64,000 nt of DNA. It comes from Methylobacterium haplocladii (GTDB lineage: Bacteria > Pseudomonadota > Alphaproteobacteria > Rhizobiales > Beijerinckiaceae). The position numbers and the translations under genes are program-made. The stretch lies in assembly GCF_007992175.1 (NCBI RefSeq), contig NZ_BJZT01000044.1, positions 1-64,000 of the forward strand, given 5' to 3'. Positions within the stretch are counted from its first letter, which is position 1. Each line of letters begins with the position of its first letter. Of this stretch, positions 25,651 to 34,297 are shown piece after piece. The notes under the pieces were generated by a model, which saw only the letters and a program-made list of their open reading frames with translations, was not told the origin of the DNA and searched no databases.

Positions 25651-26301
25651 TCACACAGAGATACTTATACTGTTCTGCGGATTTGCTGCCGCTGCGCTCG
25701 CCGGGAGCGGGCGGCTTTGTCCGCGACGGAGGCGTACGGTGATGTCCGGCGACAATGGCGAACGAATTTCGACTTCGGCCTGCCCGGCGCAGATCACGGC
25801 GAGAACGATATCGACGCTTTCGGCGGTCTCGGAACGAACGCATTCCATGAGCCGACGCAGCGGAAGGCCTGAGGAATGCTGGTCGAGCAATCCAAGGATG
25901 CGGAAGCGGTCTCCGTGTGAGACCGGAGTGTTGCGGCAGGCCCAGATGCCGCGTGCCGTCGAGCATCTGGGCTCGGACAGGACAAAGGATCGTGCGAGCA
26001 CCATGGTGTCCGTCGCACAGGGCATCGTGAAATCCGACGCCTCCCGGACTGCGATCAATCGGCGGCGCTGGCCGCCGAACCAGACGAACACTTCGAACGG
26101 ATCCTGACCGCGTTGGCTCGAGGTAGCTTGCTCGATGGCGGCAACGGCCGGGTCCAGCGTGGCCTGGATCAGCAGGTCCCGATGCCACCTTTGGGGATAG
26201 GATATGGCCCCGATGGTCTTGCCGGATCGAAATCCAGGACGTTCGGTCGGCCGCGACGCGTGGGCATCGTTTTCGGCCGCAGATACGCTCTGTGGTGACA
26301 T
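25651..26301 (-). CDS. TnsA-like protein lacking catalytic residues
   Basis: This 216-residue protein has the outline of TnsA. A helix HRDLLIQATLDPAV (40-53) stands where TnsA has LEHDFLVLTRSDG. A beta segment FVWFGGQRRRLIAVREASD follows, and then a winged-helix-like C-half (GDRFRILGLLDQHSSGLPLRRLM). The catalytic Glu is replaced by His40, and neither the PD nor the QVK position is visible. It is probably a nuclease-dead paralog that might keep a TnsC-binding or regulatory role. The match is structural impression, not strong identity, and a different family is possible. Confidence 0.5.
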   Translation of the reverse strand: MSPQSVSAAENDAHASRPTERPGFRSGKTIGAISYPQRWHRDLLIQATLDPAVAAIEQATSSQRGQDPFEVFVWFGGQRRRLIAVREASDFTMPCATDTMVLARSFVLSEPRCSTARGIWACRNTPVSHGDRFRILGLLDQHSSGLPLRRLMECVRSETAESVDIVLAVICAGQAEVEIRSPLSPDITVRLRRGQSRPLPASAAAANPQNSISISV

Positions 26302-26621
26302 GGTCTCGACTCCACCTTCACAGGGCGATCGAAACCTCGAACCGGAAGGTGGCGGCTCGGAAGTCGGCTAGCAGGATGCGGTTTGCGGCATGTTCGGGAT
26401 TTCCGGCAGGTCGTAGTCGTGGACCTCGTTCCGACGTCGGCGCTACCGATCGATAGCAGATGAGCATCCGCAGAAAAGGCCAAAACGGCCTTCTTGTCTT
26501 CTTTTGTTAGCCAAACTGCGGAAAGCAAGGATTACGATGATATCTTGCAGATAATCGAAAATTCTTGACCTGAGATTATTCTTGATATGACTCCGCGCGC
26601 GCCGACAGACTTCTGGGAAAC
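26302..26621. other. intergenic, AT-rich, one hairpin
   Basis: No gene is supported between the TnsA-like gene and the HTH gene. The segment at 26440-26600 is AT-rich. It contains the hairpin annotated at 26476-26500 and otherwise no feature I could assign. Confidence 0.4.
26476..26500 (+). terminator. possible terminator hairpin
   Basis: AAGGCC (26476-26481) pairs with GGCCTT (26487-26492) around a 5-base loop. A pyrimidine/T-rich run CTTGTCTTCTTTTGTT follows on the plus strand. No plus-strand gene ends just upstream, so it may act on leftward transcripts from the HTH gene as well, where the following T-run is poorer. Confidence 0.35.
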
Positions 26622-26954
26622 TCAGGACGACGTGCTGCGACTGGCAGCGGTCGCCAGCCAGGCCTGGATGCTCCGCACGAACGCTTCCCGACGCTCGGGG
26701 CCGGCGGCCCCAGCCAGTCGATCGAGCTCGCCGAGCACGGCGCGACGGAACGCATCCGGCCCGGGATCTCGATGCGGGGCATCGAACGGCCTTTCCACCA
26801 GCATCATCAGATCGAGCAGGCGTTCGATCTCCGGCGGAGGTCCCGAGGCCGCCCAGTTATGGATCGTGCGGAGAGCGAAGCCGTGCTCCTCCGCAAAGCC
26901 GATCTGGGTTCGGCCGAGCAGTTTCAGTCTGGCCTTGAAGCTCGGCCCGTCCAT
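26622..26954 (-). CDS. small helix-turn-helix protein
   Basis: This encodes about 110 residues. Residues 6-45 resemble a Cro/CI-type HTH (RLKLLGRTQIGFAEEHGFALRTIHNW). The rest is helical and ends in an Ala/Ser tail. It is transcribed divergently from the 318-aa gene at 27219, with about 260 bp between them, which fits a regulator of that promoter. The ATG at 26954 is chosen; an in-frame extension to 27005 adds no HTH features. The target is unknown. Confidence 0.5.
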   Translation of the reverse strand: MDGPSFKARLKLLGRTQIGFAEEHGFALRTIHNWAASGPPPEIERLLDLMMLVERPFDAPHRDPGPDAFRRAVLGELDRLAGAAGPERREAFVRSIQAWLATAASRSTSS

Positions 26955-27218
26955 GATTGGCAGTCGGATGTCAGGCCAACGAGTTCGTTGCCCATAGCAT
27001 GGCATTGCAGCCCCGCTTCTTCCAGTGATCCGTTCCTTCGGTGTCGCGGTCGGCGATCTCCGTCGTTCCTTCGCAACCCCCGCGAGGCAGAACCAGGATT
27101 ATGGAAATTGTCCGAAGAACCACCACGGAGGAAGCCATAAACTTCTGAGAAGAAACGCTTTTGCGATTTTCGTCGCTTTCCGCAAGCATGATGATTCGAC
27201 CTATCGGAGGCCAGGATC

Positions 27219-28175
27219 ATGCTGGACGGGGATGCAGGATATCCGGACGACGTTTTCGCCGCGAAGCCGGGCGCTCGCGCGAGCGCGAATGCGTCAGCCG
27301 GCGCATTCGATCGGCCGGTCACCTTCACCGAGATGTGCATTCTGGCCGGCGTCCGGAGTTCGCTCGCTTCGCGGCAGGTCTGGAATGCGCTCTGCGCCGC
27401 GGCGGTCAGAGGCGAAGTCCCCAGCTTGAGCAGCGTTCCGGTCCGGATGATCGCCTACGCCAGCGACGGCGACCGCTTCCGGATCCATGGCGAGGACGCC
27501 TTCAAGGTCGTCGAGCCCTTCGGTTCGCTTGTGCGGCAGGTCGAGAAGCGTTCAGCTCGGGAATACGAGCGCTTCGACTCCGAAACCCATGGTGACTGGC
27601 TCGGGCGCCGTGCGGTGGCCGACGCGCTCGGCGACGGGATGACGGACGAACTATTGGCCGATGTCTGGTTCAAGCTCGGCGACGACATACGGAATGGACG
27701 GCGAAGCCGGATCGGCGTCGCGGCAATCCGCACGAAGCTCCTCGTGCATCATGGCGATCGCACCAGGGTCTTCGTCCATCGGAACGATCTCGGAAAGCTC
27801 GACTGGCGAAACTATGTGGGCGACCGTCGCTTCATGTCGCCCCGCCAGGTCGTGGACCACTTCCGGGAGCGCGATCTCTGGCTGGGGATCGTCGCGGACT
27901 GGCTCATGCCGAGCGTCAAGCGCCACTGCGAGCTGACCGGTCGCCTCGTCATGCAAGGCGTCCCGCTCGGACAGGTCGTCGTTCCCACGCGCCAAGGCTT
28001 GCGGATGCGCATGCCGGCGGCATCGCTCCAGACGGTCGAAAGCCTCGTACTCCAAGCGAGCGAGCGCCGCATCGCCAGGGATATCGCTCGCGTGACGAGG
28101 GAGGACGCGGATTCCTATCTGGTCTCCGATCACGAGCTTGAACGTCCAAGCACCATCTCAATGGTTCCGGCATGA
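27219..28175 (+). CDS. 318-aa protein of unknown function
   Basis: This is a 318-residue soluble protein with no recognised domain. Its ATG follows GGAGGCCAGGATC. Several helix-beta units recur through it, and a helical MSPRQVVDHFRERDLWLGIV segment near 205 resembles the HTH repeats at the TniQ C-termini. It lies between the degenerate TnsA-like gene and the protease operon and may be transposon cargo or a transposition accessory. Function cannot be assigned. Confidence 0.5.
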   Translation: MLDGDAGYPDDVFAAKPGARASANASAGAFDRPVTFTEMCILAGVRSSLASRQVWNALCAAAVRGEVPSLSSVPVRMIAYASDGDRFRIHGEDAFKVVEPFGSLVRQVEKRSAREYERFDSETHGDWLGRRAVADALGDGMTDELLADVWFKLGDDIRNGRRSRIGVAAIRTKLLVHHGDRTRVFVHRNDLGKLDWRNYVGDRRFMSPRQVVDHFRERDLWLGIVADWLMPSVKRHCELTGRLVMQGVPLGQVVVPTRQGLRMRMPAASLQTVESLVLQASERRIARDIARVTREDADSYLVSDHELERPSTISMVPA

Positions 28176-28442
28176 TGGGCCGCCCGTTTGCAGCGGCGTG
28201 ATGGAGGCGCCTTTCGAGCAACCAGTGCTGAAGACGACCGTGTGGGACGTCTGTGGACGAGCATCGATCCAACTAGCATAAGTTCCTGCTTTGTTCTATT
28301 TCGCATACATCGCCTATGAAGCAGGCGATCTCCCGAAGGCGGCGTCCGCGGAGTGCTCGATCCGATCGAGCCGGCCACGTCGATCATCCGATCCAGCCAT
28401 TCCGCTGACGGCCGTGCCCAGTCCGGCCGGGGGAGACGCTTT

Positions 28443-30587
28443 ATGTTCGACAGCCCAATCTCCAAGACGATCGACGTTCCTGCTGGAGAAGCGCCGGCAG
28501 CTGCCTCGACCGATCAACTCGCGCGCGCTTTTCTCAAGGCGCTTGCCCAGAAGGAGCGCGAGCGTTGGAAGCACGGGGCCAAGGAAGCCTCCAACGCCTC
28601 ATTCGTCGACGACGATGACCCGGTCGAGAAGATCATCGCTCAGGACGAGCCCGACAGGCAGGCGCAGCACGTTCCGGTCCCTCCGGGCCGTGCGCTGACC
28701 GCCGTCCTGGTCGCTCGCGCCATCGAAGCGGATTCGGATGTTCTTCGCCGGCTGCGCCGCGAAAACCCGGTCGTCGTCATCGCCACCCACATGCCGGAAC
28801 TGATCGATGCGACGCGCTACGTGGTCGAGAAATGCGCTCTTCCGACCGACACCTTCGTCAAGGACTTGAACGGTTCGAAGTACCATGACCTCAGACGCAG
28901 TGAGGTCGGTCTCGTCGTCCGGGACGGGTCCGGCAGGGAGCATAATCCCGACACCGGCAACGCTGCCATCGGCGCCGCGCTTCACGCCGGAGCCGCGCTC
29001 ATCGGGATCGCTCCAGATCCGAAGCGTCAATTGCCGAGGGACCTCCTGCGCTCGGCGGAACATCGCCTCGTTCTGCCGCCTATCGATCATGGCGCGATCG
29101 CGCTGATGGTCGAGGCCGTCACGGGCGGCGTCCCGACGCGTCGGCTCGATGACGCGCTGCTCCGGACCCTGGACATCGGCGATCTTCCGGTCGCGCTCCG
29201 CAATGTGCGTTCCGCAGACGATGGCATCGACGCGATCGCGCGCGTCCTGTCGCAGAAGGCCGACTACCTCGAGTCCGGCCCCTCGCTCGACGAACTGCAT
29301 GGCTACGGGGCAGCCCGGGATTGGGGCCTGGCTCTCGCACAAGACCTAAACGACTATCGCGCCGGCCGCATCGATTGGTCCGATATCGACAACCGCGGAC
29401 TTCTCCTGTCGGGTCCGCCCGGTGTTGGGAAGACGAGCTTCGCCAAGGCGCTGGCGAAAAGCGCCCGCGTCCCGCTCGTCGCGACCAGCGTCGCGGAGTG
29501 GAATAGCGCCAACTACATGAGCGGAACCCTTCAGGCGATCCGGGAGGCCTTTTCTCGCGCGCGGGCGCAGGCGCCCTGCCTGCTCTTCATCGACGAGCTC
29601 GATGGGATCTCGGACAGAACGCAGATCCGGGGGGAATACGTCCAGTACTGGACGCAGATCGTGAACCTCTTCCTCGAATTGCTCGCCGGCGTCGAGGAAC
29701 GTCCCGGGGTCGTGGTCGTCGCCGCGACGAACCATCCCGATCGGATCGATGCCGCCGTCAAAAGGGCCGGTCGCCTCGACCGCGAGATCGCGATCGAGAA
29801 GCCCGACGTCGCCACGCTCGATCGGATCTTCCGCCATCACCTTGGGGCGGAGACGTTGCCGGACATCTCGCTGGCTCCAGTCGCGCTCGCCGCCCGCGGC
29901 CGCACTGGGGCCGATGTCGAAAGCTTCGTCCGCCGTGCACGCGGCCGGGCTCGCCGCGGCGGCCGCGAACTCCTCCTGGCCGACCTAATGGCCGAGGTCC
30001 GGGACGACGCTCCGCAACTGTCTTCCGACGACCGTCGCCGGATCGCCATCCACGAGGCGGGCCACGCGGTCGCATGCCGGGCGCTCGGCTTCCATGACGC
30101 GATCGTCGACGTGTCGTTGAGCGATGCAGGCGGCCTGCTCGTCATGACGCAGCAGATCACCGGCTGTTCGACGCTACCCCAGCTCGAAGCGATGCTCACG
30201 GTGATTCTGTCCGGTCGCGCGGCCGAACGGATCTGCCTCGGCGAGGCTTCGATCGGCGCCGGAGGACGCGCGAACTCCGACCTGGAGCGTGCGACGACGA
30301 TCGCCCGGGATATCGAGGCAAGGTATGGGCTCGGCGCCTTGGGTCCGGTCCTTGTCGACGTCTCCGCCACCGACCTGCTCATTCCCAACGGGCTACTCGA
30401 GCAGGTGGCGAAGCGACTGCGGGCGGCCGAGGAGCGCGCCCGCGTGCTCCTCGAGGACCATCGGAAGCAGGTGGAGGCAATCGCAGCAGCTCTCGAAGCC
30501 GAGGGCTATCTGGCCGGTGCCGAGATCGAACGGCTTCTGGCTACTGCCGCTTCGCCGAGCACTCCCAATTCGGAAGGGAGGCGGTGA
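28443..30587 (+). CDS. soluble FtsH-like AAA metalloprotease
   Basis: This is a 714-residue protein that combines an AAA+ domain and an M41 zinc-protease domain. Walker A GPPGVGKT is at 324-331 and Walker B LLFIDELD at 380-387. The zinc motif HEAGH is at 537-541, and SDLERATTIARDI carries the distal Asp ligand. Unlike housekeeping FtsH it has no N-terminal membrane anchor. Instead the first 290 residues contain a novel helical region (about 90-290) with no family I know. The ATG at 28443 is preceded by GGGGAGACG. It overlaps the next small gene and probably forms a three-gene operon. Its position inside the transposon region suggests cargo; a proteolytic defence role is speculation. Confidence 0.85.
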   Translation: MFDSPISKTIDVPAGEAPAAASTDQLARAFLKALAQKERERWKHGAKEASNASFVDDDDPVEKIIAQDEPDRQAQHVPVPPGRALTAVLVARAIEADSDVLRRLRRENPVVVIATHMPELIDATRYVVEKCALPTDTFVKDLNGSKYHDLRRSEVGLVVRDGSGREHNPDTGNAAIGAALHAGAALIGIAPDPKRQLPRDLLRSAEHRLVLPPIDHGAIALMVEAVTGGVPTRRLDDALLRTLDIGDLPVALRNVRSADDGIDAIARVLSQKADYLESGPSLDELHGYGAARDWGLALAQDLNDYRAGRIDWSDIDNRGLLLSGPPGVGKTSFAKALAKSARVPLVATSVAEWNSANYMSGTLQAIREAFSRARAQAPCLLFIDELDGISDRTQIRGEYVQYWTQIVNLFLELLAGVEERPGVVVVAATNHPDRIDAAVKRAGRLDREIAIEKPDVATLDRIFRHHLGAETLPDISLAPVALAARGRTGADVESFVRRARGRARRGGRELLLADLMAEVRDDAPQLSSDDRRRIAIHEAGHAVACRALGFHDAIVDVSLSDAGGLLVMTQQITGCSTLPQLEAMLTVILSGRAAERICLGEASIGAGGRANSDLERATTIARDIEARYGLGALGPVLVDVSATDLLIPNGLLEQVAKRLRAAEERARVLLEDHRKQVEAIAAALEAEGYLAGAEIERLLATAASPSTPNSEGRR

Positions 30588-30781
30588 TGTTCGCAATCCC
30601 TCCGGAGGGCCCCGAACTCGGCGAGCTGCAGCCGCTCGCCGAAGCGATCGACGAACTCTGCGAGATCCTCGGCGGCGAGCGGGAGCTCGTCATCGAGGGC
30701 TTGGCGGAGATCATCCGTCGCCGTGCCGCTTTCGAAGTCGCACGGCGGCAGGTCGAGATGGGAGGCGGTCGCGATGCCTGA
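30584..30781 (+). CDS. small partner of FtsH-like protease
   Basis: This encodes about 65 residues from GTG 30584 (or ATG 30587), overlapping the protease stop. It is acidic, helical and without known motif: GELQPLAEAIDELCEILGG, then EGLAEIIRRRAAFEVA. Its stop overlaps the start of the next gene at 30774. Tight overlaps on both sides argue for a coupled complex or adaptor of the protease. Confidence 0.6.
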   Translation: MMFAIPPEGPELGELQPLAEAIDELCEILGGERELVIEGLAEIIRRRAAFEVARRQVEMGGGRDA

Positions 30782-31172
30782 CCCCATCCTACTTCTCGCC
30801 TCGGAGATCGGCTCCAAACTGCTCATCGATGACGAATACCTGCGGCCAGGGTTCTTCGATCCCGGGTCTCCCATGGAGAAGGAGCCGCTCGCGTCGGAGA
30901 TGCTGGCGATCGCCGAGGGCCGCGAACCCACACAGGACGGCCTCGCCGGCGCGCCGATCCTCGACGACTGGTGGCAGGTCGCGCATCCGCTCTGGGGGTA
31001 CGTCGTGCTGCTTGGCCGAGTGACGGGCCATCCGTTGCTCGGCAACGCCAACATCCACACGAGCGCCCTCCGAGCCATCGCCCTCGATCTCACATGGGCG
31101 CGCACGACGTCGCGGCTCTATCGACTCGGCATTCCGCGCCTCGCAGGATCGCCGCCGAGCACCACATGCTAG
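30774..31172 (+). CDS. DUF6634-like hypothetical protein
   Basis: This is a 132-residue protein with the core LDDWWQVAHPLWGYVVLLGRVTGHPLL. Near its end is TSALRAIALDLTWARTTSRLYRLG. The arrangement reminds me of DUF6634 proteins found in alphaproteobacterial accessory regions, but that is memory, not a search. It begins inside the preceding small gene, the third member of the FtsH-like operon. Function unknown. Confidence 0.55.
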   Translation: MPDPILLLASEIGSKLLIDDEYLRPGFFDPGSPMEKEPLASEMLAIAEGREPTQDGLAGAPILDDWWQVAHPLWGYVVLLGRVTGHPLLGNANIHTSALRAIALDLTWARTTSRLYRLGIPRLAGSPPSTTC

Positions 31173-31229
31173 GCCGAACACACGGGGTTCACTTCCACGA
31201 TCGAACGGTGAAGGCATGACGGACATCCC

Positions 31230-31868
31230 CTATCGGAGCGCCCTCATCATCGGAGGAGGGTCCGGCATCAGCGGATCCCTGAGCGGCCCCGGCTTCATGC
31301 GGCCGGCCTCGTCGAACTCCTTGTAGGCCATCGGCACCGAGGACTGGTTCGGGATCGTGATCATCCGCATCCAGCGCCCGAGGACGCGGAGCGCGTTCAC
31401 GGCGTTGAAGCTCTGGGATCCGCCTGACACCTGCATCACTGCGAGGGTGCGTCCCTGCGTCGGGCGCACCGAGCCCTCGCTCAAGGGCAGCCAGTCGACT
31501 TGGCTCTTCATGACACCGGTTAGGCTGCCGTGCCGCTCGGGGCTGACCCAGATCTGCCCCTCGGACCAGATCGAGAGCTGCCGGAGCTGCTGGACCTTCG
31601 GATGGTCGGCCGTAGCGTCGTCCGGCAGCGGCAGCCCGTGCGCATCGTAGATGCGGACCTCGCCGCCCATCGCCTCCAGCAGACGCGCCGCCTCGTAGGC
31701 CAGTAAGCGGCTGAACGACCGCTCCCGCAGCGAGCCGTAGAGGATCAGGAAGCGCGGGGCATGGGTGAAGGGCGTCGATGCGTGGACGCGCTCGGCGGTC
31801 GGGATTTCGAAGTGGGCCTCGGAGAGGTTCGGCATCCCGTCGACGAAGGGCTGTTGGGGCTTGTCCAA
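31230..31868 (-). CDS. arsH: ArsH-like flavin reductase, short C-terminus
   Basis: This encodes 212 residues of an NADPH-dependent FMN reductase. The motif [20 protein letters not shown] is the FMN phosphate loop; [20 protein letters not shown] and [18 protein letters not shown] follow. ArsH oxidises or reduces trivalent organoarsenicals. It is divergent from arsR. Family members usually run to about 230-240 residues with a conserved tail after MKPS-YYDR. Here similarity ends at MKPGPLRDP near 31285 and a 15-residue unrelated end follows. The C-terminal tail, helical in ArsH, is lost, probably because of a rearrangement where region 2 begins. The start is TTG 31868; an ATG at 31835 is an alternative. 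Confidence 0.82.
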   Translation of the reverse strand: MDKPQQPFVDGMPNLSEAHFEIPTAERVHASTPFTHAPRFLILYGSLRERSFSRLLAYEAARLLEAMGGEVRIYDAHGLPLPDDATADHPKVQQLRQLSIWSEGQIWVSPERHGSLTGVMKSQVDWLPLSEGSVRPTQGRTLAVMQVSGGSQSFNAVNALRVLGRWMRMITIPNQSSVPMAYKEFDEAGRMKPGPLRDPLMPDPPPMMRALR

Positions 31869-31886
31869 GGCGTCGCCATCCTCTAC

Positions 31887-31906
31887 GTTTCAACAAACAT
31901 TGAAAC
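31887..31906. promoter_or_regulatory. ArsR operator
   Basis: A perfect inverted repeat GTTTCAA-N6-TTGAAAC sits in the 50-bp gap between the divergent arsH and arsR starts. The position and TTCAA/TTGAA core fit an ArsR binding site from which arsenite releases the repressor. It would control both directions. Confidence 0.75.
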
Positions 31907-31918
31907 AATGGATCAATC

Positions 31919-32278
31919 ATGGACGAACGGCAAGCCGTCGCTGCCTTCGCGGCCCTGGGACAGGAGAACCGGTTCCGGGTCGTGCGCGCGCTGGTCACCG
32001 CCGGGCCGGACGGGCTGGCGGCCGGCGTGCTGGCGACCGAGATCGGCGTCTCGGCCACGAACCTGACCTTCCACCTGAAGGAGCTCTCCCACGCTGGGCT
32101 CATCCAGTCCCGGCGCGAGGGCAAGTCGATCATCTACAGCGCCGCCTACGAAGGCCTGTCCGACCTCATCGCCTTCCTGATGCGCGATTGCTGCCAGGGC
32201 CGGCCCGAGGTCTGCGCCCCGGCGGTCGCCGCCCTGGCCGCCTGCGATTGCCCTCCCGGAGACCTCGCCCATGTCTGA
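31919..32278 (+). CDS. arsR: ArsR-type arsenic repressor
   Basis: This is a 119-residue winged-helix repressor. The HTH is at about 35-65 (ATEIGVSATNLTFHLKELSHAGLI). Cys residues CC near 90 and further C...CDC near the end are the likely As(III) thiolates, as in the ArsR forms that use C-terminal cysteines. It starts beside the operator, is followed by arsC with an 8-base overlap, and heads the arsenic operon. Confidence 0.9.
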   Translation: MDERQAVAAFAALGQENRFRVVRALVTAGPDGLAAGVLATEIGVSATNLTFHLKELSHAGLIQSRREGKSIIYSAAYEGLSDLIAFLMRDCCQGRPEVCAPAVAALAACDCPPGDLAHV

Positions 32279-32798
32279 TCGCGTCTACAACGTCCTGTTC
32301 CTCTGTACCGGCAACTCGGCCCGCTCGATCCTCGCCGAGGCCATGTTGAACAAGGAGGGGCATGGGCGCTTCCGGGCCTTCTCGGCCGGTAGCCAGCCCA
32401 AGGGGCAACCTCATCCGCTCGCCCTGCAGATGCTCGCCGAGACCGACTATCCGACCGAGGGCCTGCGTTCGAAGTCCTGGGACGAGTTCGCTACGCCGGA
32501 TGCCCCGGTCATGGATTTCGTCTTTACCGTATGCGACAACGCGGCCGGCGAGGCCTGCCCCTACTGGCCCGGCCAACCGGTGACCGCGCACTGGGGCATC
32601 GAGGATCCCGCCGCCGTCGAGGGCTCGGAGATCGAGAGGAAGACCGCCTTCGTCACCGCCCAGCGGTTCCTCCGCAACCGTATCGCCGCCTTCGTGGCGC
32701 TACCCCTCGGCAGCCTCGACATGGTCGCTCTGTCGTCGAAGGTCCGCGAGATCGGCCAGCAGGAAGGCGCCGCGTCGCGCCGCCCGGAGGTCGCGTGA
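32271..32798 (+). CDS. arsC: thioredoxin-type arsenate reductase
   Basis: This is a 175-residue low-molecular-weight phosphatase-type ArsC. The active-site loop is CTGNSARS (C-x5-R-S) near residues 13-20, with the Asp/Cys pair FTVCDNAAGEACP near 88 providing the redox cysteines. It reduces As(V) to As(III) for export. It overlaps arsR and abuts the second arsenate reductase. Confidence 0.92.
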   Translation: MSDRVYNVLFLCTGNSARSILAEAMLNKEGHGRFRAFSAGSQPKGQPHPLALQMLAETDYPTEGLRSKSWDEFATPDAPVMDFVFTVCDNAAGEACPYWPGQPVTAHWGIEDPAAVEGSEIERKTAFVTAQRFLRNRIAAFVALPLGSLDMVALSSKVREIGQQEGAASRRPEVA

Positions 32799-33223
32799 TG
32801 GACGTCGTGATCTACCACAACCCGGCCTGCGGAACGTCGCGCAACACGCTGGCGATGATCCGCAATGCCGGCCTCGAGCCGCATGTGATCGAGTACCTGA
32901 AGACCCCGCCGGCGCGCGCGCTCGTGAAGCAGCTTCTCGCCCGGGGAGGCCTGACGGTGCGCGATGTACTCCGGCAGAAGGGCACGCCCTTTGCCGAGCT
33001 CGGCCTCGCGGATCCCGAACTGACCGACGAGCAGCTGCTCGACGCCATCGAGGCCCACCCGATCCTACTCAACCGCCCCATCGTCGTCTCGCCCAAGGGC
33101 GTGCGCCTGTGCCGGCCTTCGGAAGCCGTGCTCGATCTCCTGCCCGTCCAGCAGGGCGAGTTCGTGAAGGAGGACGGCGAGCGCGTCGTCGACGAGCACG
33201 GCCACCGCGTCGCCACCGCCTAA
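32798..33223 (+). CDS. arsC: glutaredoxin-type arsenate reductase
   Basis: This is a 141-residue ArsC of the Spx/glutaredoxin class, unrelated in fold to the preceding one. The catalytic Cys12 is in YHNPACGTSRN, and the arginines in LNRPIVV and VRLCRP match the family's R60/R94/R107 set. It uses glutathione/glutaredoxin. The ATG overlaps the previous stop. The two reductases in tandem may cover different reductant pools. Confidence 0.92.
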   Translation: MDVVIYHNPACGTSRNTLAMIRNAGLEPHVIEYLKTPPARALVKQLLARGGLTVRDVLRQKGTPFAELGLADPELTDEQLLDAIEAHPILLNRPIVVSPKGVRLCRPSEAVLDLLPVQQGEFVKEDGERVVDEHGHRVATA

Positions 33224-33232
33224 GGCATCGCC

Positions 33233-34297
33233 ATGTCCCTATTCGAACGCTACCTGACCGTCTGGGTCGGGCTCTGCATCGTGGCCGGCGTCGCCCTCGG
33301 CCACGTGATGCCCGGCTTCTTTCAGGCCGTCGGCTCGGCCGAGATCGCGAAGGTGAACCTGCCGGTCGCGCTCCTGATCTGGCTCATGGTCATCCCCATG
33401 CTGCTCAAGATCGACTTCGCCGCGCTCGGACAGGTCGGCCGGCACTGGCGCGGCATCGGTGTGACGCTGTTCATCAATTGGGCCGTCAAACCCTTCTCCA
33501 TGGCCCTGCTAGGCTGGCTGTTCATCGGCTGGCTCTTCCGGCCCTATCTGCCGGCCGACCAGATCGACAGCTACATCGCCGGCCTGATCATCCTGGCGGC
33601 CGCGCCCTGCACGGCCATGGTGTTCGTCTGGTCGAACCTTTCCAAGGGCGAGCCCCACTTCACGCTCTCGCAGGTCGCGCTCAACGACGCGATCATGGTG
33701 GTGGCCTTCGCGCCGATCGTCGGCCTTCTGCTGGGGCTTTCGGCCATCACCGTCCCTTGGAGCACCCTGGTTCTCTCGGTCGTCCTCTACATCGTCATCC
33801 CGGTTATCATCGCGCAGCTCGCGCGCCGCGGTCTCCTCGCGGCCGGCGGACAGGCCGCCCTCGACCGGCTGCTCGGAACGCTCGGCCCGGTCTCGCTCGT
33901 CGCGCTGCTGACCACCCTGGTGCTGCTCTTCGGCTTTCAGGGCGAGCAGATCCTGGCCCAGCCGGCGGTGATCGGGCTCCTGGCGGTCCCGATCCTGATC
34001 CAGGTCTACCTGAACTCGGGACTGGCCTACCTCCTGAACCGGATTGCCGGCGAGGAGCACTGCGTCGCGGGTCCGTCTGCGTTGATCGGCGCTTCGAACT
34101 TCTTCGAACTCGCGGTCGCCGCCGCCATCAGCCTGTTCGGCTTCCATTCCGGGGCGGCGCTCGCCACGGTCGTCGGCGTCCTCGTCGAGGTGCCGGTCAT
34201 GCTGTCGGTCGTCTGGATCGTGAACCGCAGCAAGGGCTGGTACGAGCGGGGCGCCACCCGCAATGCCGCGCTGAAGACCGTCGCCCGTGACGCCTGA
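33233..34297 (+). CDS. acr3: Acr3-type arsenite efflux permease
   Basis: This is a 354-residue membrane protein with about ten hydrophobic segments. The Acr3 signature AAPCTAMVFVWSNL (essential Cys) is near 128-141. The second conserved segment NDAIMVVAFAPIV is near 152. It exports As(III). It follows the reductases at 10 bases and overlaps the MFS gene. Confidence 0.93.
   Translation: MSLFERYLTVWVGLCIVAGVALGHVMPGFFQAVGSAEIAKVNLPVALLIWLMVIPMLLKIDFAALGQVGRHWRGIGVTLFINWAVKPFSMALLGWLFIGWLFRPYLPADQIDSYIAGLIILAAAPCTAMVFVWSNLSKGEPHFTLSQVALNDAIMVVAFAPIVGLLLGLSAITVPWSTLVLSVVLYIVIPVIIAQLARRGLLAAGGQAALDRLLGTLGPVSLVALLTTLVLLFGFQGEQILAQPAVIGLLAVPILIQVYLNSGLAYLLNRIAGEEHCVAGPSALIGASNFFELAVAAAISLFGFHSGAALATVVGVLVEVPVMLSVVWIVNRSKGWYERGATRNAALKTVARDA

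Noticed and set aside
28443-30587. Housekeeping FtsH
   Set aside because: No N-terminal membrane anchor and a long unknown front domain, so not the membrane FtsH.
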